From Oreocharis arfaki (taxonomy: Eukaryota; Chordata; Aves; Passeriformes; Paramythiidae): a stretch of 64,000 bases of DNA. The stretch covers positions 642,150 through 706,149 of the forward strand of contig VZRR01012414.1 of the NCBI GenBank assembly GCA_013398015.1, given 5' to 3'. The translations under genes and the position numbers were made by a program. Below, piece by piece: positions 48,823 to 60,766 of the stretch. Position 1 is the first letter of the stretch. Every line of letters starts with the position of its first letter. The notes beneath the pieces are model-generated. The model made no database searches and was not told the DNA's origin. It worked only from the letters and a program-made list of their open reading frames with translations.

Positions 48823-50180
48823 TTTAGGTCTCTTTCCTATACAATTTAGGGTATCATACTCCACAGGTAGCTTTTTCTACATTGACTTAAAATGTTAATC
48901 TGGATAATTGGGTCAGATGGATTGAATTGCTATATTGAACACTAGGGAAGATGAATGTTCTAGCGTATGGTAACTGAGAAGCAATACACTTCACTTTTGC
49001 TTTATTTGTCCTATCTTTGCCTCTTCTCCTCTCATGCAGATTTTTCTCTCTCCACAGGCTGAGTGAAGGACCATAACATTTTCTCATTCCATGTAAAAAT
49101 GAGGAAGTACATGCAGTTAGCAAAGTTTTTTCAGGTAAGGAAAATTATAATTGTAGTGATCAAACATGACACTGTGTTGGTGACCAAAGGGTGTCTCCCC
49201 CCCCAGCTTCTTTCCTTTTCCTGTTCTCTGATGGGTTTGTCGTATGATAAGAACACCAGGCTGGTATTTCTGGAAGAACTGTTTGGATGTTCACATAAGC
49301 AATGCCTTCCAGAAATGGGGGAGCTGAGATGTTTGTGACTGACTTTGATGCACATCAACTGAAAAAGGGTGTAAAATGCTGCTGGAGACTGGGCTATCTG
49401 GTCTACCAAGGTTTCAAGAAGCTTCCAAGTAGACCCCCTCCCCGTGTCCAGCTTGGAGATGGGAAGCACTTTTGGATGGGTGAGTATAAAGCACTAAGGT
49501 CCACTCAAATACAGACATAAAATCATGTGGCTACTTAGGTGCTTTGTTGCTTTGTAATTGTGACTTCTGCGAAGCCAAAGACCATAAACCTTTGGGTTTG
49601 CAGAATTTCTAGCTGGACCTGCTTATATTATAACCCTTTAGACATAGACTGTTGGCCAAATCTGAAACTCAGTGGACTGAGCCATGCCTAGACTTCTCAG
49701 AGAAGTTTAGGAAGCAAGTAGGTCTCACCAAAGCTCATGACTCAATAGGAGGGACCACAACTAAGATCCATTGTAGCAGATGATGAGTTGTACAGATACT
49801 GCATTGGCAATATTTAGATACTATACTAGCTATGAGGCTAATCATAATCATCCACATAATCACTGAGACCTTCCTCTTGTGCCTGGCCAGGAACCTTCTC
49901 TTGACTACTCTGCTACAGGCATACAGCATTGACCTGGCATGCCCTGGTAAATCTCGTGAGCTTCTTGCCCTGGTCAACAACTCTTTCTCCTACATCCAGC
50001 TGGAACTTACAGGAAAAGTAACAGCAAACTTGTAACAGATAAAGTCAGATGAATAAGTGACTGTGCAGAGCAAAAAAGACATCGCAGGCAGCAAAAGTCC
50101 AAATCAGTAGGAAAAAAAAAAAGCACAATCCTGCATCCCTTACACAAGTAGTTTTCAAGGAATTGCAAGACCAGGACTTC

Positions 50181-50204
50181 TAAAATTAATGACAACTCTT
50201 TAAA
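50181..50204 (+). repeat. 24-bp direct duplicate, copy 1, ending at N
   Basis: The 24 bases from taaaattaatgacaac to tctttaaa end at the single N at 50205 and recur exactly at 50235-50258. Confidence 0.93.
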
Positions 50205-50205
50205 N
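50205..50205. other. Single undetermined base at duplicate boundary
   Basis: One N following copy 1 of the 24-bp duplicate. The arrangement mirrors the larger defect at 20121. Confidence 0.95.
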
Positions 50206-50234
50206 ACAAGACCATTAATTATTAATGACATTAA

Positions 50235-50258
50235 TAAAATTAATGACAACTCTTTAAA
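50235..50258 (+). repeat. 24-bp direct duplicate, copy 2
   Basis: An exact repeat of 50181-50204, after a 29-base spacer (50206-50234) rich in taatta motifs. It then continues into unique sequence (tttaagctctatag). Confidence 0.93.
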
Positions 50259-53078
50259 TTTAAGCTCTATAGACTAGTTAAATCAATAAACAAGAACTGT
50301 ATGTTGTGAAAAGAGAATTTGAATTGCAACTTCACTTTGTAGTTCACTCCATCACAAATAACTTTAGACACAGCAGTAAAACATCATAATATCATATTTT
50401 CTCCATTTTAGTTGTCTGCATTCAGTAATCCAGAAAACTGCTTTTCTAGAGTATGTAGTATGGCATAAAACCATGAATTTCCATTCTCCAGTTTTACTGT
50501 GTCCTCAGCTTCATGATGAAATAGACCAGAGAAAAAGACTTAGCTAAGATATAATGTGCAGTTTTGTTTACCTACCAGAACATATGCATTATATTCTAGG
50601 GTTTTGTCCTTTCTAATTTATTACTTGAAAATATTTGGATAGACTCTAAGGAAAAATATGGGAAGCTCACAGTGACAAAAACTATAATTAAAATACAACA
50701 TTTTTTAAGTGTTTGTTTTATTTTAAGCAGAGAGATAAAGTCATGATATGTTTTTGTGTTTTTGCATTTTATGTGTGTAAAGCACATAATAAAAATGCAG
50801 CTTTCATGTGTATAGAGACTGATAGGATATTACTACAACACTGGGGACATGAATAGTAGTAAAGGATTATCAGCAAACAACAGTCTAGCAGAAGTAGTCT
50901 TGAATTAAATGGCATGCAGATCTCTGAAGTAGACTATGAGTATAGAAGGCAATCATTAAAGACGAGAAACTCTTTAATGGAGAGGCTCACAGGAGAAAGT
51001 TTCCTCATATATCTTCTAACTTTCTGGTTTTAAATGTTCATCTGTGGTAAATAAAGCTTTCTTTTTTCTTAATAAAATTTCAGTGTTTTATTGTTCTCTT
51101 ATCAGTAACAGTTAAGTATAAAAACACAGTGAAAGAAACCATAAACACTTGTGAAGACCTATGGTTCCCACCACGTAGCCGTGTGTGCATGATTCCTCTT
51201 AGAAACACCATTCCGAGGTTTACACTTCGAATGCAATTACAATTTCATTTGAATTTTATATTTTCAATGACTGTTACGTTTTAGGATGCTTCTTTCAGGT
51301 TGTAGCCACTCTGTGCCTTGACTCAGTGACTTCATAATTGCACATATCACCCTGTTGCACCTTGAGGTAGTTCAGCTCAGAGAGGCCTTTCTTTCTGCCT
51401 TGCTGCACGTCACACTGGGTTGTAGGCTTGAGTTGCACTTGCCTAGGGTTAGACTAAGTCTAGGAGGTTCTTTGGTACTGCTATGAGTGAATGTGTTTCT
51501 TAAACAACTCTTTAGAAATGTGGGAATGCCTATTCCAGGAGATATTATGGTGCTCTTCTTCTCCAGGAAGATCCCACAGAAGAGATTATGCTAATACTCT
51601 CATTTTTATCTGCCGAACCTAGAAACTTACTACTGGCCTACATTTGCAGAAGTTTACTGTTTCCACTGTTCCTGTCACCAAATTAACAGGTGTAGGCAAA
51701 ACTCCCCAAATAGCTATTCCCATTTTCTTTCTATGTAGTGGCTAGACAGAGAGAAAATTCTTCATAGGGAAGACCTAAGAAATTAATAACCTCCATAAAA
51801 CATCTTAATTGATACACAGTCTACCTTTGCATTTTCTTTACTAGACTTATTTAAAAGTAGTAAAGGAGAATCTTTTGAGATTTGAATTATTACTATTGTT
51901 TGGGTTCATTTATTGCAGGTACAAGTTTTACAAATATTTGTTGCCAGGATAGAACTTCCAGTTCTATTGGCAGAAGCCATCCTGCCCAAGAGGTATAATG
52001 TTTTAAAGCGTTCAATGAAATCTGGAAAGTTATGGTACGTTTTTTGTCACGTTGTGCTCCCTAACCTTTCTACTGAGTGGTGTGCAGTGGTGGATCTACC
52101 ATTTTATTCTTTTCAGCTTTTCTGCCTCCTCACATAAGTAATGCATGTGAGGAGAGGAAGAAGGCTCAACTCTCAAGAACTACAGAGGAGAAGGTGTGCC
52201 TGTTTCAGAGATTTGGGAGTGCAGTATTTGAAAAGTGATTACAGGCTCCTCAAAAGAAAAAATAAATAATAAAAACAACCCTGATATTACTTTTGAAAAA
52301 GGCCTCTGAGACTTAGAGAAACACCTAAACTGATAAAGGTAGAGGAAAGGGAAGCTAGCAGTTCTGATTATTTTGCTGCTTTAATCCTGACAGCATGTTT
52401 TCCATTTCATCTGATAAATGCCTGGGTTTTCTGCAAACTTTGCAACTGTATCTTCAGTAAAATTACAGAAGTAGAATATTTGAACACATTTCTCTTAGGT
52501 TAAGCTTTTCTCACAAAGAAGGGAACATCATGGTAAACTGAACTAAATATGCTCAAGGAATAATAAAATTTAAACTCCAATTTTAATTTTCACAAAAATA
52601 TTAAAAACTTAAGTAGCTAGTAATAGCACTAAACAGAGGCAATCATTACAGGTCCAGATACCTTACTGTAAGATGCACTCCCTTCCTCGTTGGTTTTGGT
52701 TACTTATTTTAAACGCACATACCCAACCACACAGACACAATGCTCGTACATGAAGCTGCAGTAGACTGAGCCTAAAAACTTCAAGGAATGTATAAGTCAG
52801 GCCCATGAATCCAATTCATGTTTGGAAAATAGCTGACAGTGTTTAGAACTGAAATCACAATTTAAAATCTCACAGATACCATGGAGGTTCAAAATTCAGA
52901 TTTTTTTCCCCTGGTCCTAGTAGGTGTTTGAAAGACTTGAAGAGAGATTTAATATTTTACTGAGAAAAACCAATCTACCTTGCAAAAGTCAGAATTATAT
53001 AAAGTTTATGATTTTCATGGGCACTAATTTCTACTTGTAGCTCATCCTAGGTCTGGTTGGTGTTTTTTGGGTTTTTGT

Positions 53079-53106
53079 GTGTTTGTTTGTTTGTTTGTTT
53101 GTTTTT
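53079..53106. repeat. (GTTT)n simple repeat
   Basis: About six GTTT units in a longer T- and G-rich tract beginning near 53060. It is low complexity, and the ORF starting here reads mainly through this tract. Confidence 0.93.
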
Positions 53107-53664
53107 CTTTTCCTGAGAATTTTCTTCCATTTTCCTTCCGGGTTCAAGAATCCTACGACATTTCTCACTTTCAGATCACACATGCTTTTTATCTTCTATA
53201 TTAGAAAAAGACACTCTGCTGGTGAATCTAACTGCTCATCAGCTCTATTTCATGTTTCCTCTCTTAGTTTAAGCCAAAACCTTTTCCCACAAATTGTCCA
53301 AAAAGGTAGTTTTGTTTTTTTTCTTACCTACATTTATTGAACAAACAGAGGAGAGTAAGTCACATAATCCTTCACATGTTAAACAATATTACAAAGGCTT
53401 TGAATTATAATCATTTGCTCTAGTCGGAGCTATGTCAAAGTATGTCTGCCACTGGTGAAATGCTTCATTTTTACCAGAATCTAAAGGAGAACTTCCTCAA
53501 AATTTCTCTTAGAGAGTGGAATTGCATTGCATAAGGCACTACTCAAAACGGTTAGTCTGTCCCATCAAGACCTTTACATTCAACCATCACCTTCCAGCAA
53601 CGGCACACTAAATATGCTCAATTCTTTTTCATGATGTGAAGGCTTTGAAATTTCCCCTCTTTGC

Positions 53665-53694
53665 ACATGTATTATTTAGACATGTATTATTTAG
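53665..53694 (+). repeat. 15-bp tandem duplication
   Basis: The 15-base unit acatgtattatttag occurs twice in a row without mismatch. It is a recent small tandem duplication, or a local assembly or replication slip. Confidence 0.95.
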
Positions 53695-56600
53695 GTTGGA
53701 TATTAAAGCAGTAGTTTGTTTTCGTGGGCATGCGCTGCGTAAGTGGGTCGGTTGGAGTTTACCAATTTACTTAATTTGACTATGTACCCCCTGAGTTTAG
53801 GTGAACTTCATCGGACTATTCTCATTTGTCTTTAAACTATTCACCTTGAAGAATGGCTGACAAATCCCTCAGATCCCAGGATGTCAAACTGCGCATATGA
53901 AAATTCTATTACACAAAAAGTAAACCAGAGTTCAAAATCAAATAGGATGTTATTCTACAAATATTATTTAAACAGGTAAACAAAAGCAATAGACTATATT
54001 AAGACCACAGTGAAGTAAAACTTCAGCCTACTACCATTAAGTGATAGGAACATTTAATACAATCAGTAATGTTGATCCTCCCTCAAAGTTCACGTCTGAC
54101 CAAGCAGCACCAGTTGCAAGGTAAACAACTGACCCTTCACCTTGAACTCCTCTTTTCTTTTTGAAAAACAAGCTCCCTTCTTACAACAACCATGCTTGCA
54201 CTCTGCAAAATCCCATAATAGCAAGAAGTTGTTGAGTGGAACTGGTCCTAAATTGTGCTGCTTGAATGGCAAGACCAAGCTGGGAATGAAGCTATGGACA
54301 TAAATCAACCATGACAGCTGACTTGGCAGGTGAGAGCCTGGAGTACTGACCCTGGGTCTCCTATGCAGTGTTAACACAACTTTAGTAATACTGAGCAGAG
54401 AAAGGCAAGGTTTTTATATTTTGCAATGGGTTTTTGTTATTAGATGTTTCAAATCTACATATAACACAGAGGTGCTCATCGTTTTCAGAAGCATGGATTT
54501 TATCTGACATACATCTAATCATTGGCATGTCTGAATAGGCTGAAGAAGTCACCTAAATGTCCCTTGTGAGATTTTTATTTTGTAAAGACATCCTTCTCCC
54601 AGAGTTTTAGGTACCCACACTTCAGCCTAAAATCCAGCAAAAGTAAGTAAAGAATTTCTAATTCCTTCAAGTCTTGATCTCTCTAATGCACTAAATTATT
54701 GAGAACAACCCAAGAAATGCTTTGTTTTATCTATGGTCTGATATGCAGTTCTAACAGACAGGCTCAAAAGAGCAAAATATTACAGAAGAAGAAAGGAGAG
54801 ATAACAAAGGTTACTATGTCAACAGATGTATTTTAATACTATTTTATGTAGCTGTTTATAAGATCAATCATTTTTTGTTAAAGAACAGGATTCAATTTTA
54901 GTGTATGGAGAAACATATTTTTCTTTAAGGTGTAGTAGTGCTGATATCATTACTGAAGAACAAAAATGTAATTTCAGTCCTGACTTTATATTTATAACTT
55001 TTTTGATGTTGGTTTCCTCTATTGCTTTGGCAGTATCCCTTCATATACTGTTGTCATTCTGAGGTTCTCCCATAAGCAGTAGCATTACTGTCATCTAGCC
55101 GAACTCTTTAGCAGGGGTGCAAGTGCATGACCCCAAACACACCTTAGATGGAGGTGCCCTGTTGTCATGACTGTGTAGTTATGTTTTGATCAAATTCATC
55201 AAAAGAGAGAATTTACTTTTTGTTTAAATACTGAAGACAGTGGGAAAACTACTAAGTCTTTTGAATATGAGGTAAATGTCATGTTAAGATAGAACATTAG
55301 CAAAATCAGAATGTTTTGACACAAGGTTTTATAGGCAGTCCTGGGCTCGATCTCAGCCCAAATGTGGTACAAGCCAGAAGCTGACGAAGTACACCACGGA
55401 CATGCACCTTGTTTTATGAGGGGTTTATGAGCCGTGTCCCCAGGTCCAGTTCTGCAGATGGTCTGGCCCATGGGGCATCTTGGTTTCCAATGACTGGCAA
55501 GAGGTGTCCTTGTGCAAGGGCACACATCCTGTCAAGGGACCTCTGGATGTCATCTGCTGCAAAAGGATGCATCAGGCAACCTGAAATAGCATGATCTGCT
55601 TTCACTGAAGTGGACACAGTGTCACTTTTCTTCCTTTCAAATTTGAGTGTTTTCTGGATGAAAGATTTCAATTTTCTAAAAGCTAGGGCAGGTTTTGCTC
55701 CAATTCTCCTCTTTTTGTATGATTCCAAGGGACATTTTTTGTACGTCTTTCCTCTTAATTGGAATGCAACCATTTTTTTAAACTTATAAATATTTTATGA
55801 AATAAAATCACTAAACTTTGCTCCTAAATGTTTTACTTTGGATGTAGTGGCTTATTTTATTCTAATGCATGACTAAATAATTTCTTTGAACATTTACATG
55901 AGAGGGTAGTTTATAGATATCTATGAAGCTATTATTCTCCAGGCAACTGTATGGTGGGTTTTTTTGTTTGTTGTTTTTTTTTCTTTGATTTTTTTTACGA
56001 CTTACTGTAATATTATTGGGCAGTGAAGCATTCTCCTTTTTTATCATCTTTGTGACCTATTCAATTACCCTTAGCTTTAAGTAGACTGAGGGGAAGAAAA
56101 AAGTCTTAATTTTACTCTGCTGGGAGGCCATGGAGGTGGTGTTTCCCTGGGTGTAAGAAGTGTACACTCTATCTCTGGAAAGGAAGTGATTTGCTCAGCT
56201 GTTGCAAAGATGCAGGTTGGCTCCTACCAAAAATTCCTGTAAGCACCCACTATTTGGGCAGGACAGAGAATTTTTTTATTTTTATTTTTTACATATAAAA
56301 TACAGTCAACTCCACAAAGTATTATGCAATTTATAAATATTTCAGAACTTAAATATGTGGAGGTTGTGATAAACATGCAGAGATTTTAATGCTTTATTAA
56401 TATAGATGTTGGCTTGCTTATTGGCATAGCACTGGGGTTTAAGTATTTCTCTGTAGGGATCTTTCAAACAGGAGGATAGAGATAGTACAATAAAGTCACC
56501 TCACAGTGAACACTTGCTCTTTGTTTGTGCACAGGATGAACAGGACAGCACACAACTAGTAACCCTGGGTCTTTGGTCTGATCCCTGTTAAGATCAGAAA

Positions 56601-56790
56601 TGTAATTTGAAGAGAAGGACTAAAGGTCTCTAGAGCTGTTAAGAAATAACCCTGACAGATTTTCATGGAACTTTTCAGGTGGAGAAGGCAGAAATCAGAA
56701 CTCACTTGAGTTTTGGACACAAAATTCCTTTGGACCTCTTCGGGCACCTGTCCTCAGGCGAGAATACTGCAAGTAATACATCTTACTATT

Positions 56791-56822
56791 AAAAAAAAAA
56801 AAATATATATATATATATATAT
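56791..56822. repeat. Poly(A) followed by (AT)n
   Basis: Thirteen A followed by about nine AT units. No retroelement is seen ending here, and the CR1 copy begins about 160 bases further on. Confidence 0.95.
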
Positions 56823-56979
56823 GTATTTCACTGTATAAATTTGCTGCCCTGGCTGATTCAAGTGGCTGTGATAAGTGTTTCCCTGGCTCTCAGTGCCAGA
56901 AGGGAAGAAACTCAGGTAGCTGGTAAGACCAAACCAGTTACTACAGCAAGTTTTACAGGTTATATAGCCAAATTGTGGG

Positions 56980-57700
56980 ACAAGAGGCTGGAGAGAGGCC
57001 CTGTGGAAAGAGATCTGGGTGCTTGGGTGGATGGCAAGTTGAACAGTGTGCCCTGTAGTGTGTCCAGTGTGTCTTCCCAATGTGGCAGCCAGGAGGGCCA
57101 GCCAAGTCCTGGCATGCATCAGGCACAGCATCGCCAGCCGGGCAAGGGAGGGGATTGTCCTGCTCTGCTCTGCTCTGGGGCGGCCTCACCTCGAGTGCTG
57201 GGGGCAGTTTGGGTGCCACAATGTAAGGAGGCTATAGAGTTATTACAGTGTATGCAGGGGAGAGTGAGAAGATGGTGAAAGGACTCAAGGACAAGATTTA
57301 CAAGGAAAGGCTGAGGTCATTTGGTTTGCTGAGCTTGGAGAAGGCTGAGGGTTTGCCCTCCTTGCTTTCTCAAGGGATACAGAGGACAGGGAGATGCTGG
57401 TCTCTCTCTGGTGACCAGTGATAGGACATGAGGAAATGAATGGAATTAAGCTGTGTTTGAGTAAGTTCTGATTGGATATACGAAAAAAGCTTCTTCACTG
57501 AGAGGGTAGCTGGTCACTGGAACAGGCTCTGTAAGGAAGTGGTCATGGGACCAAACCTGACTTAGTTCAAGGAATGTCTGGACAATATTTGTAGTCATAT
57601 GGTTTAGTTTCAGGTAGTCCTGTGGGAAGAAGGGAGTTGGACTCGGTGATTCATATGGATCCCCTAGAATTTAAGATATTCTATAATTCTATGATTCTAG
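56980..57700 (+). mobile_element. CR1 LINE 3' portion, about 720 bp
   Basis: This is the best preserved CR1 body in the window. In order it shows the ggctggagagaggccctgtg block, ggcagccaggagggccagcc, catcgccagccgggcaaggg, gggattgtcctgctctgctc, cggcctcacctcgagtgctg, the aagatggtgaaagg and ggctgaggtcatttggtttg blocks, ctctggtgaccagtgatagg, actggaacaggctctgtaag, and the 3' end attctataattctatgattc. It covers the end of the CR1 reverse-transcriptase ORF and the 3' untranslated region. Frameshifts and a loss around 57330-57370 break the frame. It is antisense to NKAIN2, and open frames of 145 and 88 codons here are readings of the repeat. Confidence 0.93.
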
Positions 57701-60527
57701 GTAAGTGTCAGCAGGCTGCAGCCAGGGAACACAGACAGAGACGAAGAAAGAGAGAAAGGCAGGTACACTGGTACACTCCCCTGTGAAAATGCAACAAAGG
57801 TGAAAAAGACCAATTTCAATCTGGGCACATGGATCTTGCTAGAAGTGTGTCAACCTTGAATTGCCAAGGAGTTCAAGCTCCTACACAATATTAGCTTACG
57901 TTGCTGAGAAAATGAAGTTACAATATTTCACTGAAATAAAACTAGGGACTCAGTCTTGAACTTTGGTTTAAGCTCCTGGTTTAAAATGAAATACCTACAT
58001 TTCCTTTAACTTAGCTATACTTGAGCTGACTGAAAACAAAATGTGTCCCCTGCAAAGCCAGCAACATAATTCCTTTCATGATAACGTGTACAGAAGTTGA
58101 TTTGCCTTAAGAAGGCAGACCAATCAGACATCTAACCTCAGGACAGACCTTTGAGTGGTTTTCACTTTTATTTAATATTTATCTAAACTTTGGATTTAAA
58201 AGGATATTTTAAAAGATACAGCATTTTGGCTAAAATGTTCTAAGAATGTTTTAAATGGCCATATTTACTCAGATCATCAATACAACAACTTTTACTTCCC
58301 CTTAAAGAGTTGCTGGCAGTACAATGCCATGTATATAATTCCTCCAAGAATACCACATAAAGTTATTTCAAATAAAAATAAAACATAGTTTAAAAAGTAA
58401 TTTAAATTATTTATCAATATAATTAAGCTGTATTAATGCTCTTTATTATCCGTATTAAAAATTCACAAGGATTTTCATCCCTTTCATCTTTATTAGAGGT
58501 GTCATAACTGGTTACGTATTTTCATGAACTATTGATGAATGTGAAATGCTCAAAAGCAATTTTTCCCTTTTAGTTATAATGACTATATCGGGAGTATATT
58601 AATATTTGAACAAGTAGTTATATTCCAGGTTAGTACAATTTCTAGTACTTTTCCTTAGCTTGCAGTACAAAGGCAACATCCTTAACGCACAAAGCCTGCA
58701 ACTACTTGTAGCTGAAAAAAAATATATTATGTAGTATATAGCATAATTACCTATGCCTCCTTGTCTCATAAAAGTAGTAGTATTATGACAATATAAATTG
58801 AGGAGAAGACATTGAAACATTATGATGAAATAGGCAGTAGTTTCAGTGTTAGAGGCAAGTTCATGGGGAGGTTGATTTTTTGTATGAAGAATTTAGGGGT
58901 CTTCTCCCCTAAAATAAAGTATTTCCTCTTTTTAAGTTAAACTCATCTTTTGGAGAGTTAATTACCTACCTGCAACAGAAGGATGGCAGCATAAAAATGA
59001 TGTAGGTAAGAAAGACTTGTAACAGGAATTTGGAATGTAGGCTGACCTGGATAAAGTTTTCAATTTTAATTTTATTTTATGGGGGCTTTTTTTGTTGTTT
59101 GTTTGATTTTTTACTTCCAGTCCTTTATCTCTTCTTATTTTATAACCTGGATATTGAGAAAGTGTTTTTAGGCCATAGACATCTTCTGATACATTTGAGG
59201 GCTGGTGTATCAAGAGCTCCAAATCATTTATGTTACCTTATGCTGACCAGTGCATAAAAGTAGTAGCACATACCTTCCTAAATTCCATAATTGCTTTGAG
59301 AAAACCCATTCTTTAACAGCCCAGATGAAGAGTATGAATGCAGACTATTCCTAAGTGTTAGTGTTTTGACCTTGAAACTTTGAAAAAAGAAAGAAAATAC
59401 TTAGTGTTTAGAAAGTGGAAGTAATTACGCCTCATTAACACCAAAGCAATTTGGTTTTTAAGCTACCAGGGCATTAGGCAACTAAAAGAAAAAAATACAA
59501 TAAAATTGGAATTGCAGCCCTCAGACAACAATATTCTTCACTACCTAACTCAAATTTATTTGCAGATCAGTTGCCTGGTTTAGGGGCAGGTTTTGATTTG
59601 TGTTATTCATTTGCATAAATGAAACACAGAACTAGCCACTGCTTGTGTGCAGAGGAACTAAGGAGTTGCCTAACTACCTGCAGTACAAAACATTACTTTC
59701 AAAGGGACATTTTATTTTTTTGCCTCTAGATGTGCTGCAAAATTCAAAAGCAATATCCTCACATTGATGACATTAAAATCTGCATTCATAACTTTTTCAT
59801 TAAACACAGTAATGAAAAGCAGGAATGCACAAAGTTTTGAAGCTATTTTTGTAAAAGCTCATGCTGATTGGAATTTAAATAAATAATTTTAACAGTAATT
59901 AAGTCTCTTTGACCTGAAATATTCCATATTGGTGTAGGGAAAGCCAGGCAAAAATAAGACACAAATAAACTAGAAAATTGTATCAGTGAGAAGTTGGGAG
60001 TAAGGCAGTGTGGACTAGCTGCTGGATTTAACTGTAGATTTACCTAAATAATAAAAAGATAAACTTGATCTCCCACCTTTTAAATTTTTACAACAGTATT
60101 CAATTTGTTTTTTTCTTAGAAAGATATCTCAGTGCAAACTTAATTAATGCAAAAAAAAAACAAGAAAAAAAAAGAATAAGAAAAAACTTTTATTAGACAA
60201 AAGTTATTCTAGAAGTGGACAGTAATGCCACTTACTGAAACTCAGGTAGAAAAGAGAGGAGTAGAACCTATTCCTCCAGAGCAGCAACAACTGTCTTAGT
60301 TTTTCTCTCTCTTTCAGGTTTCTGCCTTACGATTCCAACCTCAGCAAAGGAATTCCCTCAGACAGCAGTGTCTTTCATTCCTTAGATGTGATTTATCTGC
60401 AGATCCAGTCCACTGTGCAATGAAAAAGGCAGAGATCTTGAGGAAAAATAGTAAATCATAATATAATTAAAGATGGTATCATAAGCCACAGGCAACAGAG
60501 CCAAACGAAGGCTTCACAGAAAACATT
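57701..60527. other. Intronic stretch without recognised gene
   Basis: AT-rich unique sequence. Nothing recognised apart from the A-rich tract at 60149-60186. Confidence 0.6.
60149..60186. repeat. A-rich low-complexity tract
   Basis: Two A runs of nine or ten bases and a shorter one, separated by caag, gaataag and similar. It is simple sequence. Confidence 0.85.
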
Positions 60528-60766
60528 AAGATTTAGATATTTTGGAAGAATGAAGAAATTCTTTTCTGTGAGGGTGGTGAGGCACTGGAACAGGTTGCCC
60601 AGGGAAGCTGTGAATGCCCCATCCCTGGAAGTGTTCAAGGCCAGGTTGAACGGGGCTCTGAGGAACCTGGTCCAGTGGGAGGTGTCCCTGCCCATGGCAG
60701 AGGGGCTGGAACTAGGTGGCCTTTAGGGCCCCTTCCAAACCAAGCCATTTTATGATTCTATGATTT
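60528..60766 (+). mobile_element. Short CR1 LINE 3' end, 239 bp
   Basis: A severely 5'-truncated CR1 copy, close to the CR1 3' untranslated consensus. It contains gtgagggtggtgaggcactg, gaacaggttgcccagggaag, ccccatccctggaagtgttc, aaggccaggttgaacggggc, the ccccttccaaaccaagcc block and the tail tatgattctatgatt. It is the least diverged CR1 fragment by eye and so probably the youngest here. It is non-coding and antisense to NKAIN2. Confidence 0.94.

Larger units (their letters stand above)
46620..56790. other. Intronic stretch without recognised gene
   Basis: AT-rich intron between the solo LTR and the (AT)n tract. It holds only the simple repeats and the N-linked duplication listed separately. 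GC-richer patches at 49060-50040 and 55320-55620 are unexplained; the latter carries a 119-codon open frame on the minus strand. Confidence 0.55.

Noticed and set aside
56841..57278. 145-codon open frame on the plus strand
   Set aside because: Mostly inside the CR1 copy and not in the frame of an intact reverse transcriptase.
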